DNA from: Gordionus sp. m RMFG-2023
Taxonomy: Eukaryota; Nematomorpha; Gordioida; Chordodea; Parachordodidae
Reading direction: 5' to 3'
DNA: 64,000 nt
NCBI RefSeq assembly: GCF_954871325.1
Contig: NC_088778.1
Coordinates: 14,039,666 to 14,103,665 of the forward strand
Shown here: positions 22,620-34,440 of the stretch, one piece after another
Layout: each line of letters begins with the position of its first letter
Position numbering within the stretch: the stretch's first letter is position 1
Program-made: the position numbers and the translations under genes
Notes under the pieces: model-generated
Seen by the model: only the letters and a program-made list of their open reading frames with translations
What the model was told of the DNA's origin: nothing
Database searches by the model: none

Positions 22620-25600
22620 TTTATTTTTAGCATGAATTCTAGTGACATCGATATGATGGAAGTTGGATTAGATTTAATTTCGTCCCAATTACAGTCTACA
22701 TAATATTCAGAACCTTCTTCTAACCATTCTTCTACCTCGTTAGATATGAAGGGGAGTTTTGTTGTTACTCCCACTAAGATGCATAAACAATGTATACATT
22801 GTTCCAAAAAATACAGTAGTACAACTTCCTCAAGTAATATTTTATTCCTATAAATAAGGGCCATTTCACGTCAAATCGATCAGATTCGGCCGACCGCTTT
22901 TAAAATTGTTAAAAAATTTATGAAATTATTTAGATAGGTATATAATGAGAAAGCCGTTTATTTTATTAAAAAATATCGAATATCATTAAATATAGTAAAA
23001 ACTAAGGGGCAATGTGGGCAAATGCCCATTGGGATTTTTTTAAATATTCTTTTAAGGCCCTGCCTGGATTTTGTTATATATTTTTTATTCTAAATAGGAA
23101 ATCTAAATAGATATATAGTATATTACATATTGATACAATAAAAAATTTGTGCAATAATATTTTGAGAATATAATATATTCTATTTGTGATAATTTTAATT
23201 TGTTTTAAAAAATGCCTGGTAAAAAGTAGTGTTGTTAAATGGATTTGAGCCGATTTTTAAAAAGATGAGTGTCCCGACTACATTTTTAAAATTTAAAATA
23301 TTTTGAGATTATTAAAATAGATTTCATAAAAAGAACGATGACGCGTTTCAGAACTATAAAGATTTAAAAACGTAACGTTTTTTAGTCAATCGGCAAATAA
23401 TCTAAATTTTTGACCTCATGATCAACTTTATTCCGATAGTAGGGACTAGGGCTATTCGGCGTTTTTGTCAAAATCATCATAAGCCTGAAAATAATTGGTG
23501 TATTTGAATTTATAAAATACTATGAGATAGCCTAACAAACATTTATCTAAAGTTATACATGAATAAATATTTTTAATATTTTATTGATTCTAGTAAAAGT
23601 TAAATTTTTCCCCAAGCCCCAAACCCGGGGCTTGTAAATTCCATTGGTTTATTAAGTCTCTTACATAGATGATTATAATTATTATTCTTCTATTTTTTAT
23701 GGACTATGTTTTATTGATATAATACATCATTTGCATCTAAATAATTCATATAAATATGTCAAAATATGACATTTTATTAATTTTAAAAAATGTTTAAGTT
23801 TTTAATTATTTTTAAAATTTTTTTTCTAATTATAATAATTATCATATAGAATTAATTTAAGGCTATAATAGTAGCCAATGAATACTTATTATATCATATT
23901 TTTAAGCATAATTTAATTGATTCAGCTAGCCTTGATTCTAATAGCACCTAGTTATTCATATGATTAACCCTATCCAGCGCGAAAAAAACATGTTGATAAT
24001 TTTAATATAATATAATTTAAATTTTTCAAAAATATTTAAAAAAAAATAAAAGGTTCATATAGATACAACCACCCCTCCCCACCCTCAGCCATCTCTTGAG
24101 CCAGAGAAATTTTTAAATTAAATAAGATGAAGGGGAACATTGCATTGATTAGACCTCCATCTTATTAAATCTATTGTAATCGTCAAAATCATTAATTTTA
24201 TAGCTTTAAGATTAAACAAATAATAAGCCAGGTGCCGTCATATAAATTCTCGGAATACCCTTGAATAAAAAAATGGATAAAATAATCATAAAAAAAATTA
24301 TTCAACGCTGGGCGATAAAATAATATGATAAAATTTTAAAAATAAAAAAAGATTTTTTCTTGTCCCAAAATATAAATCCTAATTTATATTTGTTTATGAT
24401 AGATAATTTTTTAGATAATCTTGGACAACTTTCATTGACAAATTATATCTAAAAAGTTTCGCGAATTTAAAGTGATTTATAGCAGGGACTTGGAGAGCAC
24501 TTTTTTTTAAATATATTCTTTAAACAAAATTTTTATGCTTTAAATTCTAATTATCTCGGCCGAGGCCTGTTTATGAATAATTATGATAATATTTTTGAGT
24601 TTCCGGTTGTTATTTTTTTATAGAAGTAGTAATGTTAAAATTATGAAAATGTTTCTTTCTTTATCAGTTCCTATTAGTGCTTTGCTTTAACTAGTAAAGT
24701 AGCAAGTTTAAAAAAACTATCAGCAACCAAGTCAGTCTTACGTCAATTTTTTAGAAAATTTTATCAATATTTAATACTTTGTGAGTTATTTTAAACTGCA
24801 CTGTCCGGCTCAAATTTCTTTAAATTTATATTATATATTAATTTACAAATTTAAAATATGTGGTTTTAAAATATATAGCACGGCCCTTTTATTTAAAAAA
24901 ATTTTTTTAGGCTGGGCCCGGGTATATTTAAAAAAATTAAAATACGGCCCGGTTCGTGTACCCGAGCCGGGTTTAAGGCTGGGTCTGTAGGTCTGATCTA
25001 ATTTATTTCTCGTTTTTAATTTCCCTGATAAATGTGATTTTACTAAATCTATTCCGAAGAGAATCTACTCTGAGAAATTCATGATTTTACTATAAAAATT
25101 TTGTATTTAACAATGTAATTCCATTAATTTTTAATAATTTATAAAGGAGTCGGCCGAAAATGTGCCTTTTTTGACCGATTTGATGAAAACCATAAATTAT
25201 ATTTTTGCTAAATAGGAACATCTCATCCTTCAGAAATATCTACTGTCACAACCCCGAATGTGATGACGGGAATAAGAAAACCGTTAATTAGTGAAAATTT
25301 AAAATTAAATCATCTGATTACGACATCTTATTTTATCAAATATACCTTTCAGAACAATAGAACATGAAAGTTTTAAGGAAATGATTTATTATTGCAATAA
25401 TGATTTTAAAATATGGACAAGGCCAACTATGAAAAAAAAATTAGTAGCTATATATGAATCGGCCAAAGATATAATTATTAAAAATTATATCATATCAAGA
25501 ATATTGCTGTAACTACAGATTGCTGGTCCAATCTAAATTCAATAACCTACTGTTCTATAACAATTCATTACATCAATAGTGATTGGAAAATAATCAATAT

Positions 25601-26603
25601 GCTCCTTACAATTGTTTCGTTCCCACATCCCCATACGGGACAGGAAATTTCAGATTTGTAATTAAATTGCTTTAATGAATTTGAAATTACTTCAAAGATT
25701 TTATCAATTACTCATGACAACGCTAAAAATATTATTAGTGGTGTTAATATCTTAAGAGAAGATTTAAAACTTTTATATAAAAGAAATCTATATAATCATC
25801 GTTGCTTAGCGCTTGTAATAAATCTAATAGTTCAAGAATGCTTATGTTATTTATCTGACAAATTAGAGGTCATTCATAGGCTTATAAACAAGCTGCATAC
25901 CGCTCCAAAATTAATGGAGGAGTACACCAAGATTAGTGATGGTACAAAAATTCCATTAGATGTATCCATACGCTGGAACAGAACTTATCTAATGATAGCT
26001 GCTGTAAATAAGGTATATTTTTACAAAGTATTAAATTTTATATCATTGTATACTTTATTTATTTAATACAGAACATGATGCAATTGTAAAATTAGGAGAA
26101 CTATATCAAGGCAGGAATAAGTTCATCATAAATAAAGATTTACGTGAATTATTAAAAGACCTTAAAGAATTTTTGTCCCCGTTTTATAAAATTAAATGTG
26201 AAATAAGTTCACACTCGCCAACAATAGGGATGGCAATTTTATTTTTAAATTTTATTCATGAAAATTTAATAAAAGCTTCAAAAAATAAAAATGAAATAAT
26301 AAATAAAGCAGCATGCTGACTAAATGTATGGATATCTTGGGGAGCCAGTTTGTCAGGAAGACGTTAATATTTTAGATTGGTAGAGAGGAAATCAGTCAAG
26401 ATTTGCGTACTTTTCTGAAATGGCGAGAGATTTTTTGGCTCATCAAACTACCTCTGTCCCCAGCGAGCGAGTTTTCTCTCAAGGTGGGAGATACGGTTAC
26501 TAAAAAGAGAAATCGGATGTCATCGAAAACGCTAAGACAATGCCTTGCCCTATCGTCTTGGGATGGCAAAATATTTAATTTATCAGACGAATTATATAAA
26601 TAA
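22620..26603 (+). pseudogene. hAT transposase of the TACCGAT family, interrupted and decayed
   Basis: A BED-type finger is visible on the plus strand near 22735-22855: GSFVVTPTKMHKQCIHCSKK, then SSTTSSSNILF. After the insertion the frame resumes at 25210 (GTSHPSEISTVTTPNVM). The DDE core at 25500-26010 includes KNIAVTTDCWSNLNSITYCS, THDNAKNI, HRCLALVINLIVQE and DVSIRWNRTYLMI, the last matching the conserved RWNST block. The C-terminus (26380-26600) reads WRGNQSRFAYFSEMARDFLA, TSVPSERVFSQGG, then KKRNRMSSKTLRQCLAL. Several stops and frame changes are present, including one at the SQGG segment. Confidence 0.75.
22859..25192. mobile_element. Insertion inside the hAT transposase, about 2.3 kb
   Basis: It splits the BED finger from the rest of the transposase. 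Ends are inverted: CCATTTCACGTCAAATCGAT on the left against the inverse of GACCGATTTGATGAAAACC on the right, with GGCCGA repeated near both. Flanks share ATAAAT. The interior is AT-rich with a piece of the GTTGTTAAA-type element near 23226 and CGGCCC-rich hAT subterminal motifs near 24880-25000; no transposase seen. Confidence 0.5.
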
Positions 26604-27050
26604 ATAAAATTATATTTATTTAAATATGCATTTTTTAATATTTTCATAATATTGTCGTTGTTATATTTTAATAAATTTTATATTCAAGTTTATGGTGTGC
26701 ATGAGGTCTATTTTTATGGGGACTAGGTGTGGAATAATTAAGCTGAAGCTAATCGAATCATATAAAACCTAGATTGTTTCAATATAAAAATCTAATACGA
26801 GAGACCGGGGTTATTTTAAAAAATAAACTAAGCATCAAAATATTTAAAAGTAATTATTTTCTTTACATATCTTTATGGTTAATATTTAAGGAAAATGACG
26901 TCGCTTATTATATAATAATTAATAACATTAATCTTAATAAACAAATATATTATACAATTAATTTTAAAAGATTTCTTTTTATAAAAATGATAAATTTTTA
27001 ATTTACTGCATCGATGGGGAATGCCATTTTAAAATATCGGTACATCCCTA

Positions 27051-28251
27051 AAAAAAGAAATAATTGTTTTGTTAAAAAAATATCGTGGTTTGTTAAGTGA
27101 TTATAATTAGTCTATATTTTGTTTATTTGTAATTTAATGACCCCTATCTATAAATAAAAATGAATATCAAAACTCAAAAGATATCGCGTAACTGAACTAC
27201 TGAGCCAACTCAACTAATCGGTTTAAGTCAGCCAATTTTTATAATTTTAGAGATCCCAAAAATAATTAAAAAATATATAATACCCTCATTTGATGATATG
27301 AATTATAAATATTTAAAAATCGATAAATTCCTATAATAAATTTTTCCCGGTCTTAGAAGATAATTATTTCTAATTCAATATCAATAATTAATAAGGAATT
27401 GAATTACTCGGTTTCTAATTTTTAATTTATAGATTATAAGAAGAGAATATTTTTTTTAAAAAAAGGTATATAATATTAAATAAATATAATTATTTTTTGT
27501 TAATATTGAAATATTCGTCCTCTATATATAAAAATATGATTGCGCAAAATATTTACAATAAACTAATAATAGGTTTGTTTGGAGTAAGTGATCCGGTCCA
27601 TGCTCGGGTCGATGAAATGAAGAATTTTTGAAAAAGGAATCTAAATCTAATATTAAATAAGAATAAATTCAAAAAACTTTAAAAATAACGATTATGACAA
27701 TTGTCACTTATCTAGAAGGTACATCTTCCCTGAAATTTTATTTAATCATGCTTAATATATTATTTAGAAATTACAACTTCTTTTAATATACTTAAAAAAT
27801 AATTTCAGAAAAATGATAAAAAAAACTATAAAATATTTCATTCATCTAAAAGATTGTTTATATTTATATTAAAATTCACAAAAGAATTTCTCAAAAAGAT
27901 TTATTTACAAAATTTAAAATTCTTATCAAATTAACAATTGCTTAAACTTTTGGGCGTGAAAATCACAAATTTATTGTTAAAATGATATTATAATTACATT
28001 TTTTTATGAAAAAACATCAAACCATTTTCATAATATAATAAAAAATAATTAAAATTTCATTTCAATATTAAATAAATAAAAATATTAAATAATATCATGT
28101 TTTTATTTATATAAAATAAATCGGGTCGATGCTGTGCTTGGGGTCTGTGCTCGGGTCGATAGATTTGGTCGACCAATTTGGTTGCTTTATTTTTTCGACC
28201 AAAAACCCAACCAAAATTATGCTAATTCGACCCAACCAAGCAATTTTACCA
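27051..28251 (-). repeat. Right arm of giant palindrome
   Basis: Inverted partner of 19173-20655, from AAAAAAGAAATAATTG at the inner side to the GGTCGA-rich outer end. Confidence 0.6.
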
Positions 28252-28389
28252 ATAATTAGGGGTGTACCGATACCACTTTTTGGAGGCCGATCCGATATTT
28301 CAGATATTAAATTGATATCGGCCGATAACCAATCCGATATATCTAATTTTGTATTCTGTAAAGATACCAATGGTTTTAATTTTTAATAT

Positions 28390-29115
28390 TAGGGGTGTAC
28401 CGATGCCACTTTTTGGAGGCCGATCCGATATTAAACTGATATCGGCCGATTACCGATCCGATATCATATCTAATTTTGTATTTTGTAAAGATACCAATTA
28501 ATTTTTAATATACTTTTTATTAGTATACTATCTATAATTTAACTATACCATAACTTATATCATTTAAATATATTATAATTATCAGTTATATTATATTCAA
28601 TTCAATTGCAATTTTAAAAGTATATAAAATTTTTATTGTTAAATCACTTTTATATAATAAGTAATAACATGAATCTATATACAAAATAAGTAATAAACAA
28701 ATATATTATGAAATTTGAAATAAATATTTAAAATAATATTTAACATTAATATATCGAAGATTTCTTTTTAAAAATTTCCAATTTACCAGAGGTCAACTTG
28801 CAGCGAGTCAATATCACCAGCTTCACTAAAAACAGATTCTGAAGAGATTATCGCACACTTTTTGCGCAAAAAACAACAATATGGCAGAATGTTTATTAAT
28901 TAATTATTATTAAAACAATTTACATAAAAATGGATTTCGATTTTATTTAAAAAAATAAATGATTTTAGACATAACTTTTTTTAAAAATTTTATTTTTGTT
29001 AGAGACGCCATTTTATATCGAATCGGATCAAAAAAATTTATATTGGCCGATAACCGATATTTTAAAATGAGTGAAATATCGGCCCGATCCGATAAAAAAT
29101 ATCGGTACATTCCTA
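28390..29115. mobile_element. Non-autonomous hAT relative, 726 bp, TSD TTTAATAT
   Basis: Ends TAGGGGTGTACCGATGCC and the inverse AAATATCGGTACATTCCTA. A perfect duplication TTTAATAT lies at 28382-28389 and 29116-29123. It belongs to the same family as the element it sits in, so a family member inserted into another member. Confidence 0.9.
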
Positions 29116-29134
29116 TTTAATATACTTTTTATTA

Positions 29135-30646
29135 CAGTATTAATATGATTTGTTGTAACACATGTCAACAATGTGAATAAACATTCTTATATGGTGTTCA
29201 AACTTTCCATAATTATTGAAAAAACTTGTTGAGAAAATTAAAATTTTTTTTATTAATTATAAAAGTTTGAAAACTTAATGAAGACAATTTTTCAAAATTT
29301 GAACAGGAACGAATATAGTTTTTTTAATATTTTGGACATAGGTTTAAAAGAGAAAATGAGTATTTAAAAAATCTACTATAAAAATAATTTACTAATATTT
29401 TTACTTTTAAAGTATTATTCCATATTTTAATTTTATTTGTTAAGATTTTTTTATGATCAATTCGAGACGCCAAAATTAAAAAACACTATTTATTTATTCT
29501 TATATATATATAAAATATTATACAATACAAATCAATTATAAATTCAATCATTTAAAGGAATGTATCGAATTCCATTTTCAATGAATTTTGTGGTGAGAAT
29601 AAAAATTTGAAAATTTTATGCAAAATAGCTCCTCAAAATACCGTAACAGTAGCGATAACTTCTATTCTGTTAATTGGTTTAGGATAATTTGATCGGTATT
29701 GATTTTTAAGAACTCCGAAAAAATTTTCGATCGGATTTAATTGTGGAGAATAAGGTGGTAAAAATATGATATTTGGATAATTTTCACTAATTATCCTCGC
29801 TCGATGTATAGGAGCATTATCCATTATAAGAAATGAATCTGCTATATTAGCTTGTAGTTCTGCGTTATCCTTCTTTTTCCGTCCTCGTTGTTTCATTATA
29901 TAATCTTTTAATGGGTCGTCGTAATATTCAGGGAAGGTTTCCCGCTTGAAGCGATAAACTGAACCAAGGGATAAATTAAGGTCTTGGGCAATTGTCTTTG
30001 CTTTGGGCTGATCATCAATTGGCTTGCTCAGCCATATTTTAGCCAATTCAATTTTTTCATGACTCCAGTTACCCTTTTTTTTCCTCATAGGAATAGGATC
30101 AAGATTTGATTGTTCTTGAATATTCGAATTTTGATATCGATTAGTAATGTCAGAAAGACATCTACGGGAATTTGATGGACTGGATGAATTGCTTTGGTAT
30201 CTATTTGTTATTTCAGATAACCCCCCAAGAGAATATGAAGTTTCATTAAATGTATCTAAAATTATGTATATAAAGTTTGTAAATAATCGAATATTATATT
30301 AACAAACCTGAAACTGGAGAAAGATTTAAAATACTAGCGATAGTAAAATTTGACATTTAAAAGAAATAGAAATACAGATTTTAATCTGAAAAAAATTATT
30401 AGAAATTTAAAATTAAAATTGTCGAAAATTTATAAAAGTAAACATAATAAAGTTTTAAATCAAGTTAAATTACAAGTTTTTAAAAATAATAATGTTTTTC
30501 GCAACATGTTCTTTGAATTAAAATTTTTTTAAAAAGGATCTATTTTTCTCAACAAGTTTTTTCAATAATTATGGAAAGTTTGAACACCATATAAGAATGT
30601 TTATTCACATTGTTGACATGTGTTACAACAAATCATATTAATACTG
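29135..30646 (-). mobile_element. Tc1/mariner (IS630)-like element, 1512 bp, TSD TA
   Basis: TIRs of roughly 105 bp, nearly identical, begin CAGTATTAATATGATTTGTT and are flanked by TA on both sides (29133-29134 and 30647-30648). The element carries a two-exon gene for a shortened transposase. The close match of the TIRs suggests a fairly young insertion, the innermost level of this nest. Confidence 0.92.
29633..30356 (-). CDS. Tc1/mariner-like transposase, internally deleted, open frame
   Basis: Exon 1 (30356-30308, MSNFTIASILNLSPVS) joins exon 2 (30255-29633) across a 52-nt GT/AG intron, predicting 223 residues. A Ser/Asn-rich N-terminus with two similar segments (SEITNRYQSN, SDITNRYQNS) is followed by a helix-turn-helix (KIELAKIWLSKPIDDQPKAK to SLGSVYRFKRE) and a basic RGRKKK stretch. 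The C-terminal DDE part keeps MDNAPIHRA and FLPPYSPQLNPIENFFGVLK, that is the second Asp and the final Glu. The segment with the first catalytic Asp is absent, apparently by an in-frame deletion (usual length over 300). It cannot cut DNA alone but could bind ends. The intron could be a misprediction; internal methionine 30088 would also open the HTH part. Confidence 0.8.
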
Positions 30647-31434
30647 TAGTATAACATCTGTAATTTTACTATACTATAACATGTCATTTAAATATATTAT
30701 AATGATCAGTTATAGTTTATATTCAATTCAATTGCAATTCTAGAAGTATATAAAATATTTTTATTGATAAATTACTTATTTATATAATAAATAATAACAT
30801 TAATCTATTTACATAATTAGTAATAAACAAATATATTATGAAATTTGAAATTAATATATCGAAGATTTCTTTTTAGAAATACCAAAATTCAATTTATCAG
30901 AAATCAGTCTGCGGCGATGGGGACAGTCAATATCACTAGCATCGCTAAAAACAGATTCTGAAGATTATTGAACACTTTTTTAAACAGAATGCGAAAAAAA
31001 ATAACAATATGGCAGATGTTTATTAATTAATTATTATTAAAAAATTAAACATAAAAATGGATTTCGATTTTATTTATAAAAATAAATGGTTTTTTAGATA
31101 TAACTTTTTCTAAAAAATATTATAATATTTTATTTTTGTTAAAAACGCAATTTTTTATCGGATCGGATCGGAAAATTTTATAATATTTGCCGATAACCGA
31201 GTGTTTAAAATGGGTGAAATATGGTACATCCTTAATTATAATATATTTAAATGACATAAGTTATGGTATAGTTAGATTTAAGATGCTATACTAATAAGAA
31301 GTATATTAAAAATTAAAACAATTGGTATTTTTACAGAATATAAAATTAGATATGATATCGGATCTGTAATCGGCCGATATCAATTTAATATCTGATCGGA
31401 TCGGCCTCCAAAAAATGGTATCGGTACACCCCTA

Positions 31435-31715
31435 CCTTTATGATATAAACATATATTAAAAGCATATAAATTATTAAAACAAAACAAAAGATCTTGTAAA
31501 CAATGCCACAATGAGATATCATAAATTTATTATTAGCACCACAAATCTTTATTTATACGCAGAGTAATTATTATAATATCAAAGAGTGTTAAATATTTGC
31601 GATTGCAGATTAAAAAAATATTTTGAGTAAAGTTTTACAAACTATAAAATATATAGATTTTATATTATAAAAAATGTATTGAAATAGTATAAATATAACA
31701 AATTATATATAAATT
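31435..31715. other. AT-rich DNA, nothing recognised
   Basis: No frames, element ends or RNA genes seen. Confidence 0.4.
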
Positions 31716-31719
31716 TCTT

Positions 31720-31965
31720 TAATCGTTTCTGTCCCACGTTCGAATGCAAGTTTTAATGCACGAAATATTCGCGCAAGAATTAAATGGTATGGTTAGCGCA
31801 ATTTGAAGGCATTTATATATCCGAGAAAATATATTGTTGGACATCAATTTTAATAAATCTATTAATGATTTACAATTCGGTTCGTTTGTCTGATTGTAAG
31901 TTAAAATATGAACTTTTAAAATTGGATATTCTTCCAGTGGATCCAGAAGTTTGATGAAAATAAAT
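31720..31965 (-). pseudogene. hAT transposase C-terminal remnant (ZMYM1-like)
   Basis: The minus strand reads LLDPLEEYPILKVHILTYNQ, further LLKLMSNNIFSRIYKCLQIA, then LTIPFNSC and IKTCIRTWDRND. The order YKxLxIALTIPxxSC then KTxxRTW fits the end of ZMYM1-type hAT transposases, with the expected ERSFS core damaged. No termini located. Confidence 0.5.
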
Positions 31966-31969
31966 GGTT

Positions 31970-33100
31970 TGATTACAACGGAATTTTTTTTAAAAAAGGG
32001 AGATGTAAGCGTTTTTAACTTTTGTTTTATTTGTGTTTTCTTGGCAAAATTATTTTTAAAATTTATTAATTATAATATCCAAAATTGGCTAAAAGACATT
32101 ATACTTATAAAAATTTTAATAAGAAAAATTAGCAAAGCGTCATCCATTTGAATAATCATTCAAAATGGTATAATTTTGTTCTTTTATTTCTGATTTTTAT
32201 TATAAATTACGAAATAGATTTATTTTAATAAATAATAAAGAAAAATAAGAATAAGAATATTTTCTTAATTCTGACAGAAAAATAATGATAAGTGATTCAA
32301 CAGATAATGCTGTTGATATGTCCGAATCTGATTTTATATATGAGATTAACTAAAAAATAAGTTCAATTGCATATAATATGCAATTGCTGAAACGACATTA
32401 ACATATTAAAGGATAAAACATTTGCTTTGCTTAGTTTTTTATGTAGATTGCATTACAAACTTATTGCTCATTCTTTCTTAGTAGAAAAATAGTCAAAAAC
32501 ATAAAATGTGGATGAACAGCCTCAAAAATAATGTTAAATATTGATTCCTAAAACTAAGACGTACATAGAGGATTTAAAGGAAAATCATCCATTTTCTCTA
32601 TTAACGCATGCATTAAATAATGTAAATACGAAAATATTTCCAATGTTGATAAATTTTAATAACAGGTTTTTGAAATAAACTTCTAAAAAAACTTTCATTA
32701 GACTTGAAAAAATCAAAGGATATTGCATCTATGCTTGTGCAGAGCTAAAAATGTCTAACCTTTAACTTAAAGCCTTTTGTGCAATACTAGTGTGAATTTG
32801 AAAAAGACAAATTGTAATTAAGGAATTCATTGCATTAAATATATATACTTGTATTTATCGAATATGTAAAAATTTATTTAATAGCATAAAATCTTTAAAA
32901 AAATATGAATGGGAATAAAAATAGGTACTGATTTTTAAAATATTCCGAACCATTTTTTTAAATTATAGTTAAATTCTCCAGCTTTTTGCTTGAATGAATC
33001 TGGCAACCTGCTAATGACGCAGGATGTAAGTTTAATAACAATTGTTTAGTCAATTTTTTAGAATTAATAGTTCTAAAAAAATAGTAATATATGTCGTATT
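31970..33100. other. Intergenic DNA with short open segments
   Basis: Short plus-strand peptides (MISDSTDNAVDMSESDFIY at 32285; KTKTYIEDLKENHPFSLLTH at 32550) look coding-like in composition but are isolated and unrecognised. They may be remains of a transposon or of a host exon. Confidence 0.3.
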
Positions 33101-33419
33101 TATGGAATCCATGGGGATTCGGAATCTCAATCTTATATAGTTATCGAGAGCCATTTTTAAATCTGATAAATCATATTTGATCGGAAATGCATTCCAACAT
33201 GTACATAGTACCCAGGCTGTGAATTACAAACAATTTTGCCCAGAACTGTTGAAATATTTTAATTTATATCCGATAGATTTTTATGGCGAAAGTTATTTGA
33301 ATAATATAGGGTAGGTATGCTAGAATACATTTCAGGTGAGATAAGATTTTTAAAATTTAAAAATTGTGCTCAGTAAATGATATAAATTTTAGAGATTTCA
33401 AATCCTCATGGATTCCATA
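33101..33419. mobile_element. MITE with TATGGAATCCATG ends, about 319 bp
   Basis: Inverted ends TATGGAATCCATGGGGATTC and the inverse of AATCCTCATGGATTCCATA, about 27 bp. The same terminal sequence occurs at 13884-13906, where the 5.2-kb hAT inserted into it, so it is a dispersed family. Flanking TA may be the target duplication. Confidence 0.6.
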
Positions 33420-33930
33420 CCTAATAAGACATTAAGAATAACTTTATAATTTATAACAGGTTTGGGTAGATTGAGACCAAGGCGGATCAAATCCGTGTTG
33501 GTAGTAAAAATGGACTCGGTTTGAGTTGAGTCAAATTAAATCGCAAATAACTTATTAAATAGGTCAATTAACATTATATAATAAAATGCTTGGTTAATTT
33601 GAAGGCAAATGAACTAGAAAGATAACGAGTCGACTCATGATTTCAAATCGCAAATCGATTCAGAAGTCTAGCTGAATCGGCTTAGGATACCTATTTGCGA
33701 TTCAGATCTTTTTAAGCCTACGATTTCGGTTAGTTATAAACTTAATTATCTATCAATACTTTTGTTTAATGGGTTTTGGTCATTTCGTTTTTCGACTCCA
33801 ACCCCGACCAGAGTTTTTGATAAATCAACTTTTTAGATATTATGATTTTCCAATTTCATATTGCTGTTTAATAAAAATAATGTCTCAACTGCATCAAGCA
33901 GTAATGCCAAAGCCGTAATGGGATCCTAGA
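33420..33930. other. Intergenic DNA with possible element end
   Basis: GGTCAAATTA/GATTCAG-rich sequence at 33460-33740 and a GGTC/TCGACTCC stretch at 33778-33815 that recalls the outer ends of the giant palindrome. No gene recognised. Confidence 0.3.
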
Positions 33931-33933
33931 GTG

Positions 33934-34440
33934 TTAAAGTAGCATATTTTTTTTTAAAGTTGTAGCTAATAGCACTTTACTTTCTTTAAAAAAAAGCGTT
34001 GTCAATATGTCAGCTCCTGGTCGACATCTAGACCACACCCTTTTCTTTACTCTTCTCAAAAGGCCATCACTGTCACCAAACATTAAATTCGATTATTGCT
34101 ACAACTTTTTGCTGAGCTAATATTCCATAAACTTTGGAACCTGTAGGATTTAACTTCGAGGACAATATTAGGGCTGGGAATGACAATGGAATTCCTAGTC
34201 GGAGATTATCATGCATTGATTGGTTTGTAACATCTTTTAGCTCCAATTCTTTAGAGCTGAAATTAGATTGATTAATAAATATATTAACATCCCTAATATC
34301 ACTTTAATTCCCATTGTTTCTGACACAATTGGTGCTTTCAGATCCAACGCCCAGGATTTCTTCAAAGCACATGGCAGCCAAAAATTGAGCGTAATTTTGG
34401 GTGATCTTTAGGAAGATTTTTATTTACATCAATGAATTTA
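33934..34440 (-). CDS. Unrecognised coding-like region
   Basis: On the minus strand a 49-residue frame (34083-33934) starts MFGDSDGLLRRVKKRVWSRC and ends TTLKKNMLL. Directly upstream another frame is open for long stretches: NYAQFLAAMCFEEILGVGSE, then ELELKDVTNQSMHDNLRLGI, then LILSSKLNPTGSKVYGILAQ and QKVVAIIEFNV. A stop near 34290 and a frame change near 34075 separate them; small introns or decay could explain this. Composition is protein-like, better than the AT background. I do not recognise the family; it may be a host gene next to ALG13 or an element protein. Confidence 0.3.

Larger units (their letters stand above)
20656..27050 (+). mobile_element. hAT with TAGGGATGTACCGATA termini, autonomous-type remnant
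   Basis: Ends TAGGGATGTACCGATATTT and the inverse AAATATCGGTACATCCCTA. A plus-strand hAT transposase (22620-26603) lies inside. The flanking bases are themselves inverted (TTCTTTTT against AAAAAAGA), so no direct TSD is visible. It is related to the elements at 28257-31434 and 28390-29115, with shared internal sequence around ATCGAAGATTT. It carries two further insertions (21912-22250 and about 22859-25192). Confidence 0.65.
19173..28251. mobile_element. Giant palindromic element, about 9.1 kb
   Basis: Left arm 19173-20655 and right arm 27051-28251 are inverted, diverged copies of each other. The outer ends read TGGTAAATTAGTTGGTTTTA and, inverted, TGGTAAAATTGCTTGGTTGG. Shared blocks in inverse order include CATCGACCCGATTTATTTTA, GTGACAATTGTCATAATCG and GGACGAATATTTCAATATTA. 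No clear target-site duplication was seen. The centre holds a hAT (20656-27050). It could be a long-TIR foldback element or two head-to-head copies of one repeat. Confidence 0.6.
28257..31434. mobile_element. Non-autonomous hAT, TAGGGGTGTACCGATACC ends, with two insertions
   Basis: Left end TAGGGGTGTACCGATACC and right end GGTATCGGTACACCCCTA, both followed inward by matching GGAGGCCGATCCGATAT-type sequence. Without the nested elements (28390-29115 and 29135-30646 plus their duplications) it would be about 930 bp. No convincing TSD (CCAATAAT against CCTTTATG). Confidence 0.75.

Noticed and set aside
22610-22864. 84-residue minus-strand frame
   Set aside because: Shadow of the BED-finger coding sequence on the plus strand of the same hAT.
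28107-28386. Paired open frames on both strands
   Set aside because: Fall in the arm end of the giant palindrome and the start of the next hAT; created by GGTCGA and CCGATATC repeats, not protein-like.
30350-30532. 60-residue Lys/Asn-rich plus-strand frame
   Set aside because: Lies in the terminal region of the mariner-like element opposite its gene; AT composition only.
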